Origin: Euryarchaeota archaeon UBA556
Lineage (GTDB): Archaea > Thermoplasmatota > Poseidoniia > Poseidoniales > Thalassarchaeaceae
DNA length: 9,261 bases
Direction: 5' to 3'
Assembly (NCBI GenBank): GCA_002494975.1
Contig: DADI01000003.1
Coordinates: 4,833-14,093 of the forward strand
Shown here one piece after another: positions 1 through 5,248 of the stretch (positions are counted from its first letter, which is position 1; each line of letters begins with the position of its first letter). The notes under the pieces were generated by a model. That model saw only the letters and a program-made list of their open reading frames with translations, did no database searches and was not told the DNA's origin. The position numbers were made by a program, and so were the translations under genes.

Positions 1-7
1 GGGATCC

Positions 8-748
8 ATGAGTGGATCAAAAGATGTTAAATTGTATCGAGGCTTAGATGGTGATGAGTATGTTCACACAATCGCTGTCTGTGATTCATGTGCTGACATA
101 GATAGTATGAAAGCAGAAGAAACTCCTGTAGTTCCTGATCCATCATCATTCCCTCAAGGTTCTGGTCGAGTTCTCGGCCAGCAAACTGATAACTCTAATT
201 TGACCCCTCTACACGCTGAAAGCCAAATGAATGAATACGAAGATTTCCCTCGACAAAATGCTGAAATCAGCGGTGTCGATTTTATGGGTGCTGAAGATTC
301 ACCTTCCGGAGATGTAATCAAATCACAACCGATGGATTATTCTCCTGCAGAAGATCAATTATTCGATGAATCTGTAGTTCAAGATGAACAAGATGGAGGA
401 GTAGACTTTATGAATGCAGAATCTCCATTAGAAGAATCACCATTAACTGCAGACCCCTCTACTGCTGAACCATCCGATATGGGTGGACCAGAAGATTTCT
501 CTGCTGAAACCCAAGCCCAAGCCGCATCTATGATGAGTTCTCATGTAGTTCCGGCACCATTAGGAAGGGGAGTAGAATTTGATTTAGGTGCAGAAAATTC
601 TGATGCACAATTAGTTACTATAGACAATCCAGTTATGACTGGGGCTAAAATGGCTCTAGGAGTTGTTGCTCTTAACGCTACCGCATTAATAGGAATTTCA
701 CTAATTGGAATGGCGATCGGTGCTTCTGTTAAAAAAATGGATGACTAA
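8..748 (+). CDS. Acidic, repeat-bearing protein with C-terminal membrane helix (hypothetical virion protein)
   Basis: I do not recognise a family. The 246-residue protein has a short N-terminal part (residues 1-30) with CDSC at 25-28, then about 170 residues rich in Asp, Glu, Ser and Pro that look disordered, and one strong C-terminal membrane helix (about 212-238) followed by KKMDD. Short motifs ending in Ala-Glu recur: MKAE (34-37), LHAE (68-71), MGAE (93-96), MNAE (135-138), FSAE (164-167) and LGAE (193-196). Three of them lie in a longer unit GV(D/E)F-x-x-x-AE at 89, 131 and 188. Residues 137-166 are 26/30 identical to residues 307-336 of the 425-residue protein at 1824. Only 7 nt precede the ATG and no ribosome binding site is visible, so the true start could be upstream of the window. 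The topology suggests a large domain on one side of a membrane. The next gene is in the same frame, separated by one TAA. Confidence 0.8.
   Translation: MSGSKDVKLYRGLDGDEYVHTIAVCDSCADIDSMKAEETPVVPDPSSFPQGSGRVLGQQTDNSNLTPLHAESQMNEYEDFPRQNAEISGVDFMGAEDSPSGDVIKSQPMDYSPAEDQLFDESVVQDEQDGGVDFMNAESPLEESPLTADPSTAEPSDMGGPEDFSAETQAQAASMMSSHVVPAPLGRGVEFDLGAENSDAQLVTIDNPVMTGAKMALGVVALNATALIGISLIGMAIGASVKKMDD
416..505 (+). repeat. 30-residue shared box, copy 1
   Basis: Encodes residues 137-166 of the first protein, AESPLEESPLT..PST..PSDMGGPEDFSA. It matches 2742-2831 at 26 of 30 residues and, by my count, 72 of 90 bases. Eleven codon differences are silent and four change the residue, so the peptide rather than the DNA appears conserved. 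Confidence 0.85.
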
Positions 749-764
749 ATTGGAGAACATACTG
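743..764 (+). repeat. 22-nt block, copy 1 (spans gene 1 stop codon)
   Basis: GAC-T followed by AAATTGGAGAACATACTG. It recurs at 3912-3933 with one difference: T746 here is G3915 there, so the TAA stop of gene 1 corresponds to GAA (Glu) inside the coding sequence of the gene at 3699. The 18 bases at 747-764 are identical. See the findings for interpretation. Confidence 0.75.
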
Positions 765-778
765 TAGGTGTATTAATT

Positions 779-1132
779 ATGGATAAGAAAACAATCATTG
801 TTGCCGGAGTAATTACGGGTGCCTTAGCATATCATTTTGGATTAATCGATAGTTTAATGACTATTATTAATTCTTTTACAAATAAAGAATCAAAAGCCGC
901 AGATTCCGGAGTAGGTTCTGCTCCTTTATCCATCAATCGTGATGTTGGGTCTGTGTCTCAAGTAATGACAGATGTAGATCAATTAAATGGAATGGCTCAC
1001 GGACAGAATGCTCGCAATTTTGGAGTGTCTGGTTCTCACGGACTCACTCCAGGTCTTGAAGCCTTTATCGATCGTGCTACCGTTGGATCTTTCGGTCAGA
1101 ATTTTGATGGACGCTCTGTGGGGCTAACTTAA
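779..1132 (+). CDS. Small protein with N-terminal membrane helix (hypothetical virion membrane protein)
   Basis: No family recognised. The 117-residue protein starts MDKK, followed at once by a membrane helix (about 5-30, IIVAGVITGALAYHF...). A polar, Gly/Ser-rich region with no cysteine follows (35-117). The KK before the helix favours an uncleaved anchor with the N-terminus in the cytosol and the C-terminal part on the other side. The start at 779 is supported by TAGGTG at 765-770, 8 nt upstream. The frame is open back to the TAA of the preceding gene, so the 30 bases of spacer could be read as IGEHTVGVLI if that stop were read through. The gene sits between two other membrane-protein genes, which suggests a shared role in a virion membrane (inference). 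Confidence 0.75.
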   Translation: MDKKTIIVAGVITGALAYHFGLIDSLMTIINSFTNKESKAADSGVGSAPLSINRDVGSVSQVMTDVDQLNGMAHGQNARNFGVSGSHGLTPGLEAFIDRATVGSFGQNFDGRSVGLT

Positions 1133-1159
1133 AAAACTGATACGAGAGGTGAAAAATAA

Positions 1160-1747
1160 ATGGTAGTTGATTTTGCAGAACTAAGAAATAAAATTCTCGC
1201 TGGCGAAAATGATGTTGAAGCGGATGCTTTACCATCACCAATACGTGCCGAACTTCGAGAAGATAATATGACTTTATTTTCTATTCTTTTAGGTGGATCA
1301 CTTTTAGGTGTTTCTATGTTAGATCGTGCCAAACATGAAGGTGCAATATTTACTACTGCTAATGGCACAAATTATGGTCCATTGGCTGACGCTTTAGGTT
1401 TTGGTTCTTTTTTATTCGGAATGGGTAGATTATCTCGAGGACTACAAGCCCAAGAAGAAATTGAAAATTACGAACAACTAGTTACTGAAGCCGAAAGTTA
1501 TGTAACTAATATGAGTCAAGAAATGGAAGAAATGGCCGCTGAAGCAGAAGAAAAAGAAGAAGAAGCAGCCCAGGCTAAAAAAGAAAAACCACAACAATTA
1601 GATTTAATTGGCCGTAATTGGAACACTCACGTTCCAGCAGGTGGCTTTGCTGATTTCGGATCTATAGGTAATATGCACGGATCCGCTGTCGGGCAACAAC
1701 CAGTTTTCTACCGAAAAGGTGCAAATAGTAGTCCATTCAGTTACTAA
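1160..1747 (+). CDS. Membrane protein with coiled coil (hypothetical virion membrane protein)
   Basis: No family recognised; 195 residues. A charged N-terminus (1-36) is followed by a hydrophobic helix at about 37-54 (MTLFSILLGGSLLGVSML) and a second, weaker Gly-rich hydrophobic stretch at about 73-92. Residues 95-142 are almost wholly Glu, Ala, Gln and Lys and look like a long charged helix or coiled coil. The tail (148-195) is Gly/Asn/aromatic-rich and ends NSSPFSY. The start at 1160 is set by AGAGGTGA at 1145-1152, 7 nt upstream. It lies 27 nt after the preceding gene and probably belongs to the same transcript. A hairpin and then a promoter-like motif follow the stop, so it is probably the last gene of its unit. 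A helical rod anchored in a membrane would suit a structural or assembly role, but this is inference. Confidence 0.8.
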   Translation: MVVDFAELRNKILAGENDVEADALPSPIRAELREDNMTLFSILLGGSLLGVSMLDRAKHEGAIFTTANGTNYGPLADALGFGSFLFGMGRLSRGLQAQEEIENYEQLVTEAESYVTNMSQEMEEMAAEAEEKEEEAAQAKKEKPQQLDLIGRNWNTHVPAGGFADFGSIGNMHGSAVGQQPVFYRKGANSSPFSY

Positions 1748-1755
1748 GTTTATCG

Positions 1756-1781
1756 TATACTAAATAATAGAGTTTAGTATA
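1756..1781 (+). terminator. AT-rich hairpin, possible terminator
   Basis: TATACTAAA (1756-1764) and TTTAGTATA (1773-1781) are perfect inverted repeats: a 9-bp stem with an 8-nt loop. The hairpin begins 9 nt after a stop codon and ends 10 nt before the promoter-like motif of the next unit, the right place for a terminator. There is no T-run after it, so factor-independent termination is doubtful; it could be an mRNA-end stabiliser. Confidence 0.4.
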
Positions 1782-1791
1782 AATTACCAAG

Positions 1792-1801
1792 TATTAAATA
1801 G
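1792..1801 (+). promoter_or_regulatory. Promoter-like TATTAAATAG motif
   Basis: TATTAAATAG, 22 nt before the ATG at 1824. The exact core ATTAAATAG appears four times that I can find, each time shortly before a start codon (1824, 3168, 7838, 8878). It could be a T4-type late promoter element or an archaeal TATA box. Confidence 0.55.
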
Positions 1802-1805
1802 ACGA

Positions 1806-1813
1806 AAGGAGAT
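1806..1813 (+). promoter_or_regulatory. Strong ribosome binding site
   Basis: AAGGAGAT lies 10 nt before the ATG at 1824. It fixes the start of the 425-residue protein and supports a host ribosome with a standard anti-Shine-Dalgarno sequence. Confidence 0.75.
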
Positions 1814-1823
1814 ATACTATACC

Positions 1824-3101
1824 ATGAAGCGTCAAGTTTATTGTGTAGGTCTACGGAAAAAGGTAGAAGCAGAAATTGATGACATTATAGCCATCGATGG
1901 TAAGCGTGGCACAAAATATCAAGGTATAGGATCATATACTGAGGAATCTACTGGTAAAACATATACTATCAAATCCTGGGTTTCAAAATCCGATTACGAA
2001 AATATGCACGGAAAGGTTTTAGAAGTTGTTTCTGAAGTTGTTTCTGAACCTCAAGTTATGGAAGTCATGGCTGCAGAATCTGAAGAATTTATTGGTGCAA
2101 ATAAGGATGCGGCAGATCCTCTCGCCGCAGATCCGGTTGCCGAATCGCCAGTGGCGGATGATTCATCAACGCCGCAAGAATCAGCACCGGCAAGTAATAA
2201 CTCTTACTTCTTAAGTGAAGATGTAGTGGCTGATGCTATGCAAGAAATGGATGCTGAAGTTATGTTCGAAGCCACAATGGAAAGCATAGATATGATTTCA
2301 GAGGCTCGAGCAGTTAATGCCATTGAATCCTCTCCTGGAATTAAAGGAATAGTTGTCGGACCTACCTATCTAAGATTTTTAGGTGGATCATCTTCTAAAT
2401 ATCATTTGTTTGCTGTAGTAGAGAGAGTTTCTGGAAGTTTCCAAGCAGTCAATGCTTATGGTCGCCGAGGAGGTTATCCTACTGTATGGACTTCTCCGTT
2501 TTATTCTACTGAATCTGAAGCAATTCGTGCTATGAACAAAAAAATGAAAACTAAAACTCGAAAGGGTTATGATAAAATGGGTGCTGAAGAATTCTTTGCT
2601 TGGATGGCCGAAGATCAGGCCGTAACTGTAGAGAATCCTGAAGTATCTAATGCAGAAGGTTCTGCTGGCGATCAAATAGTTTCTTGGGAAAATGATGCTG
2701 GAGTTTCCTCCCCATCTTCTCCACCAAATAATATTATGTGGGCTGAGTCTCCATTAGAAGAATCCCCATTAACCGAAAATCCTTCTACTGAGGGTCCATC
2801 TGATATGGGCGGTCCCGAAGATTTCTCAGCGGATGTCGATCTAGAAGAAGGTGAAAAACTAACTATCGAAAAAGATAGCGGTCGCAGTAAAAAGGTATTA
2901 GTAGGACTATTAATGCTCGGTGGATTGTATGCGGCTTGGTCGCAAAGTGATGCAATTTTAGATTTCTATGAAAAGGTAGTCGGAGATGAATCCTCAGAAG
3001 TTGAAGGCTGTATGGATGAAACTGCTGACAATTATAATCCGGATGCAACTGTAGATGATGGGTCCTGCGTTTCTGACTCCAATTCCAGTTCTGTCGAATG
3101 A
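1824..3101 (+). CDS. Mosaic membrane protein with DUF5679-like N-terminus and WGR-like domain
   Basis: 425 residues, probably a virion protein. In order: residues 5-37 (YCVGLRKKVEA...GKRGTKYQGIG) resemble DUF5679, a short zinc-ribbon family, but only one Cys of the expected pairs remains; 65-165 is an acidic, probably disordered linker; about 190-249 resembles a WGR domain, with YGRRGG in place of the WGRIG core and the typical ending EAIRAMNKKMKTKTRKGY; 252-340 is acidic and contains the 30-residue box shared with the first gene; 357-374 is a membrane helix preceded by GRSKK; 395-415 is a Cys-flanked GCMDETADNYNP..DDGSC repeat. Ala-Glu motifs occur at MAAE (82-85), MGAE (252-255), WMAE (260-263) and MWAE (305-308). 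WGR domains are known from PARP enzymes, where they bind DNA, so a membrane-to-genome tether is conceivable. Domain calls rest on pattern recognition and need a profile search. Confidence 0.85.
   Translation: MKRQVYCVGLRKKVEAEIDDIIAIDGKRGTKYQGIGSYTEESTGKTYTIKSWVSKSDYENMHGKVLEVVSEVVSEPQVMEVMAAESEEFIGANKDAADPLAADPVAESPVADDSSTPQESAPASNNSYFLSEDVVADAMQEMDAEVMFEATMESIDMISEARAVNAIESSPGIKGIVVGPTYLRFLGGSSSKYHLFAVVERVSGSFQAVNAYGRRGGYPTVWTSPFYSTESEAIRAMNKKMKTKTRKGYDKMGAEEFFAWMAEDQAVTVENPEVSNAEGSAGDQIVSWENDAGVSSPSSPPNNIMWAESPLEESPLTENPSTEGPSDMGGPEDFSADVDLEEGEKLTIEKDSGRSKKVLVGLLMLGGLYAAWSQSDAILDFYEKVVGDESSEVEGCMDETADNYNPDATVDDGSCVSDSNSSSVE
2742..2831 (+). repeat. 30-residue shared box, copy 2
   Basis: Encodes residues 307-336 of the 425-residue protein, the partner of 416-505. 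The four replaced residues all fall in the middle of the box (positions 12, 13, 17 and 18); both ends are invariant. Confidence 0.85.
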
Positions 3102-3122
3102 AGTTTACTTGCTTCGCAATTC

Positions 3123-3131
3123 ATTAAATAG
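3123..3131 (+). promoter_or_regulatory. Promoter-like ATTAAATAG motif
   Basis: Exact ATTAAATAG, 36 nt before the ATG at 3168, in the gap after the 425-residue gene. It is followed by a strong hairpin that would lie in the leader if transcription starts just downstream of the motif. Confidence 0.55.
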
Positions 3132-3137
3132 TAGATT

Positions 3138-3161
3138 CACTAACTTAATCTTGAGTTAGTG
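3138..3161 (+). promoter_or_regulatory. Leader hairpin before the gene at 3168
   Basis: CACTAACT (3138-3145) pairs with AGTTAGTG (3154-3161); one T-G and one A-T pair can be added inside, giving a 10-bp stem and a 4-nt loop (3148-3151). It lies between the promoter-like motif and the ATG, ends 6 nt before that ATG, and covers the place where a ribosome binding site would be. It could affect translation start or protect the mRNA end. Confidence 0.5.
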
Positions 3162-3167
3162 TTCATT

Positions 3168-3671
3168 ATGACGACAATTTTTAATTCTGCTGGCACCGGT
3201 TACAACATTACTTGCGATCCTGGCACTTTGTATAATAGAAAATGTTATGTAAATGTTCATAATCCTCCCGGTTGTGACCCGGCGGATCCGGCTTGCACCG
3301 TAACACAACAAGAAATTATCGGTTATTCTGATAAAGGAGATCCCATTTCTAAGGCTCCCAGTTCTTCTTCTTGGATTGCTTGGGTGCCGACTTTGACTAC
3401 TTTAGACGATAGCGGAACTGCTTATCAACCCTATGGAGAATCAGGATTACCATATGGAAGTGGAGCCATTGCTACCAGTGCCGGAACTAGAGATGTTACT
3501 GGAGATTCCGATGGATCTTCATCTGCTATGCAATTACCAGATGGAAGTTCTTCCGAGATTTCTGATGATGACCCTTCTGTGGTTCAAGTTGTCGCCGGAA
3601 TTACTTTATTCTCTGCTGCTGCCTATGGAATAAAATCTTGGTATGATGCTCGTGGCGGAAAACTATTTTAA
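3168..3671 (+). CDS. Cys-rich protein with C-terminal membrane helix (hypothetical)
   Basis: No family recognised; 167 residues from the ATG at 3168. Four cysteines lie in the first 43 residues (16, 26, 36, 43), including a CDPADPAC cluster. A long Gly/Ser/Asp-rich region (80-135) follows, then a single membrane helix at about 138-157 and a short basic tail (DARGGKLF). Clustered cysteines before one C-terminal anchor suggest a disulfide- or metal-stabilised domain held outside a membrane. A GTG at 3159 would add three residues, but it lies inside the leader hairpin, so the ATG is preferred. No good ribosome binding site precedes it; a short-leader or leaderless message is possible. It heads the run of small membrane-protein genes up to 5731. 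Confidence 0.75.
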   Translation: MTTIFNSAGTGYNITCDPGTLYNRKCYVNVHNPPGCDPADPACTVTQQEIIGYSDKGDPISKAPSSSSWIAWVPTLTTLDDSGTAYQPYGESGLPYGSGAIATSAGTRDVTGDSDGSSSAMQLPDGSSSEISDDDPSVVQVVAGITLFSAAAYGIKSWYDARGGKLF

Positions 3672-3681
3672 CTGAGGAAGT

Positions 3682-3688
3682 AAGGAGG
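3682..3688 (+). promoter_or_regulatory. Strong ribosome binding site
   Basis: AAGGAGG, 10 nt before the ATG at 3699. It is a near-perfect Shine-Dalgarno sequence and fixes the start of the 149-residue protein. Confidence 0.75.
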
Positions 3689-3698
3689 GTCTTGAAAC

Positions 3699-4148
3699 AT
3701 GGTTTGGAATTTTTTGGAATCTATTAGTCCATCGAAAATAAAACCTATTATCGGACCTTATTTCTATCCAAATAATATTTTACCTTCTGGTGGTGCCGAT
3801 CCACAAGATTGGCAATATTTAGAATATTCTATGCCTGGTGCGGTGTCTCGCCGTATGACTAATACTCGTGTTTGCGATCCTCTGTGGCCGGTTTTTGGAT
3901 GCAAAACTTCAGACGAAATTGGAGAACATACTGCAGTAGTTCCAAAAAATGAATTACCACCTCAATATCAAGCCGAAGAAGAAAATGCTGATTTGGATAT
4001 ATCTGCTATGAGTGATATAGAACAATTATCCATGATGACTGGATATTCCACATTTACTGTTTATGGTCTGACTATCTTAGGCTTCGGTGTTTTTATGGTT
4101 GGAGCCGGTCGTCTGCTTAAGTGGGTTGAAGATAATGAGGAGGTTTGA
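3699..4148 (+). CDS. Single-helix membrane protein (hypothetical)
   Basis: No family recognised; 149 residues. The N-terminal half is aromatic- and Pro-rich, with one Cys pair in CDPLWPVFGC (59-68) that echoes the CDPADPAC cluster of the preceding protein. An acidic stretch (92-109) containing QAEE follows, then a membrane helix at about 118-137 (FTVYGLTILGFGVFMVGAG), a basic residue pair and an acidic end. The two neighbouring genes thus have the same plan: Cys-bearing head and C-terminal anchor. Residues 72-78 (DEIGEHT) are encoded by the 22-nt block that recurs at the junction of genes 1 and 2. The last codons GAG GAG GTT supply the ribosome binding site of the next gene, which points to translational coupling. 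Confidence 0.8.
   Translation: MVWNFLESISPSKIKPIIGPYFYPNNILPSGGADPQDWQYLEYSMPGAVSRRMTNTRVCDPLWPVFGCKTSDEIGEHTAVVPKNELPPQYQAEEENADLDISAMSDIEQLSMMTGYSTFTVYGLTILGFGVFMVGAGRLLKWVEDNEEV
3912..3933 (+). repeat. 22-nt block, copy 2 (within coding sequence)
   Basis: Encodes D-E-I-G-E-H-T plus the first base of the next codon. It matches 743-764 at 21 of 22 positions, the exception being G3915 (GAA here, TAA there). Both copies are in the same phase relative to the reading frame. Confidence 0.75.
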
Positions 4149-4150
4149 TT

Positions 4151-4471
4151 ATGGGAACACCACCAAATAAATCGAAAAAAACTACGGCTGTAAAGACAGA
4201 CGAAGTAAAATCTATCAATAATAAATTTGCTGAAGAAATTTCTCAAAGAAAAGAATTTGGTAGATCTTCTTGGATGGCTCTTTTAGTTCCTGCAGTGGGA
4301 ACTTTTGCAGTTTTTAGTTCTTTAATGTTAAACATTGTAAGAACTTATCAGAAACATGGATTCCCTGAAGATTCTTTAAGGCAAAGAGATATAGTAATTA
4401 TTGCTATTCCGGCATTACTTATCGGATATGCAACTTTAGAAGCAATAGAAATTATGGAAAGTGAGGGGTGA
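4151..4471 (+). CDS. Two-helix small membrane protein (hypothetical)
   Basis: No family recognised; 106 residues. A basic, polar N-terminus (1-40, Lys-rich) is followed by two predicted membrane helices, about 41-62 (WMALLVPAVGTFAVFSSLML) and 80-98 (DIVIIAIPALLIGYATLEA), with a charged loop between them. The positive N-terminus suggests both ends are cytosolic or virion-interior. The ATG at 4151 is chosen because GAGGAGGT (4137-4144) lies 6 nt upstream; it starts 2 nt after the preceding stop. Its end, in turn, holds the ribosome binding site of the next gene. The run of coupled small membrane-protein genes suggests production in fixed proportion. Confidence 0.8.
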   Translation: MGTPPNKSKKTTAVKTDEVKSINNKFAEEISQRKEFGRSSWMALLVPAVGTFAVFSSLMLNIVRTYQKHGFPEDSLRQRDIVIIAIPALLIGYATLEAIEIMESEG

Positions 4472-4475
4472 TATT

Positions 4476-4766
4476 ATGATAAAATTAGATAAAAATGATT
4501 TGACGACAATTGTAGGAGCAGCCGTATTCGTAACTTTTATGTTAGAAAATTGGGTAAATCATTCTGTGGCTGAGTCAGAGGAACAGAATATTACTTTTTT
4601 GAAAGCATTATCTACACCTCCACCTGCTGGAGTTTTTGCAGGTATGGCGGTCGTAACTATATTTTTCAGTGCGATTAGTGCTTACTTGGCAGAAAAAACT
4701 ACTGAGTTAGTAATTGATTCTAATTTTTATGTTGATGAAGCACCGGTAGAACAAATTGACAATTAG
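4476..4766 (+). CDS. Two-helix small membrane protein (hypothetical)
   Basis: No family recognised; 96 residues. Two predicted membrane helices, at about 9-26 (LTTIVGAAVFVTFMLENW) and 51-72 (AGVFAGMAVVTIFFSAISAYLA), enclose an acidic loop (VAESEEQN at 31-38), and the tail is acidic. The plan matches the preceding 106-residue protein, but I see no clear sequence similarity. The ATG at 4476 is preferred over a GTG at 4461 because GAGGGGTGA (4463-4471), which overlaps the previous stop, lies 4 nt before it. The gene is followed by a 35-nt gap with a small hairpin (AGTAT-TAC-ATACT, 4770-4782). Confidence 0.75.
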   Translation: MIKLDKNDLTTIVGAAVFVTFMLENWVNHSVAESEEQNITFLKALSTPPPAGVFAGMAVVTIFFSAISAYLAEKTTELVIDSNFYVDEAPVEQIDN

Positions 4767-4781
4767 AGAAGTATTACATAC

Positions 4782-4799
4782 TAAAGAGTTAATATAAAA
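4782..4799 (+). promoter_or_regulatory. AT-rich TAAAGAGTTAATATAAAA element
   Basis: This sequence lies 2 nt before the ATG at 4802. Its first 12 bases (TAAAGAGTTAAT) recur exactly at 8787-8798, and a looser version (AGAGTTTAGTATAAAT) is at 1769-1784. All three are intergenic. It may be a promoter element or part of the 3' ends of the preceding genes; the role is unknown. Confidence 0.3.
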
Positions 4800-4801
4800 C
4801 C

Positions 4802-5245
4802 ATGTCACCTCCTAATGAGAATTGGATTGATTATCTTCGTTCTAAACGAGAGCAGTTTTTAATGAATCGTAAAAGCAATCTAGGATTAGATTATCTACAT
4901 GATGCTAAATCGTGGGACGTTATCTTTGAACAGGAGTGGATTGTTTTACAAGGAAAGTTAATTGCTCCCGATGATTTAAATAATTTACCAGAAAATATTA
5001 CAGAATTGATCGAACCAGTTCAAACTCCAGAGATCATTGAGAAGATTGAAATAGGTGAACACCTAATTAACTTATACTACTACGAAGATTTTATCATGCT
5101 TTCCAATCAGGGAATTTTTAGAGAACCAAGATTTTTAATAGACAAGGGTCGTAAATGGGAGAAGAAGGCAATTGAATCCGTAACGCAGTATGGATATCAA
5201 CATATTGGATTTCACAAAGAATATTTAGAATTCATGGAGGCATAA
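4802..5245 (+). CDS. Small soluble protein (hypothetical)
   Basis: No family recognised; 147 residues, no membrane helix or signal peptide. It is rich in Trp, Tyr, Ile and charged residues. The first half looks helical (NWIDYLRSKREQFLMNRK), a Pro-containing segment lies at 61-80 (LPENITELIEPVQTPEIIEK), and beta-strands are likely around 85-103 (IGEHLINLYYYEDFIML). It is the only apparently soluble product in the membrane-protein run from 3168 to 5731. There is no ribosome binding site before the ATG, unlike its neighbours; ATAAAACC is directly upstream. Its last codons carry the GGAGG used by the next gene, so the two are probably made together. It may act at the membrane as an assembly or peripheral protein, but nothing in the sequence shows this. 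Confidence 0.75.
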   Translation: MSPPNENWIDYLRSKREQFLMNRKSNLGLDYLHDAKSWDVIFEQEWIVLQGKLIAPDDLNNLPENITELIEPVQTPEIIEKIEIGEHLINLYYYEDFIMLSNQGIFREPRFLIDKGRKWEKKAIESVTQYGYQHIGFHKEYLEFMEA

Positions 5246-5248
5246 GTT

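Noticed and set aside
1129..1368. Reverse-strand open frame of 79 codons
   Set aside because: It lies opposite the well-supported gene at 1160, has Ser/Arg-rich composition typical of an antisense shadow, and no ribosome binding site was seen.
2026..2214. Forward open frame of 62 codons inside the 425-residue gene
   Set aside because: Leu/Gln/Arg-rich out-of-frame product of the acidic linker codons, without a ribosome binding site.
1288..2390. Shared 14-nt string TTTTAGGTGGATCA at about 1288 and 2377
   Set aside because: Both are in coding sequence for a common Leu-Gly-Gly-Ser peptide with preferred codons; chance is adequate.
3433..3633. Forward open frame of 66 codons inside the gene at 3168
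   Set aside because: The host frame has a clear membrane helix and Cys cluster; the overlapping frame has low-complexity Leu/Glu content and no start signal.
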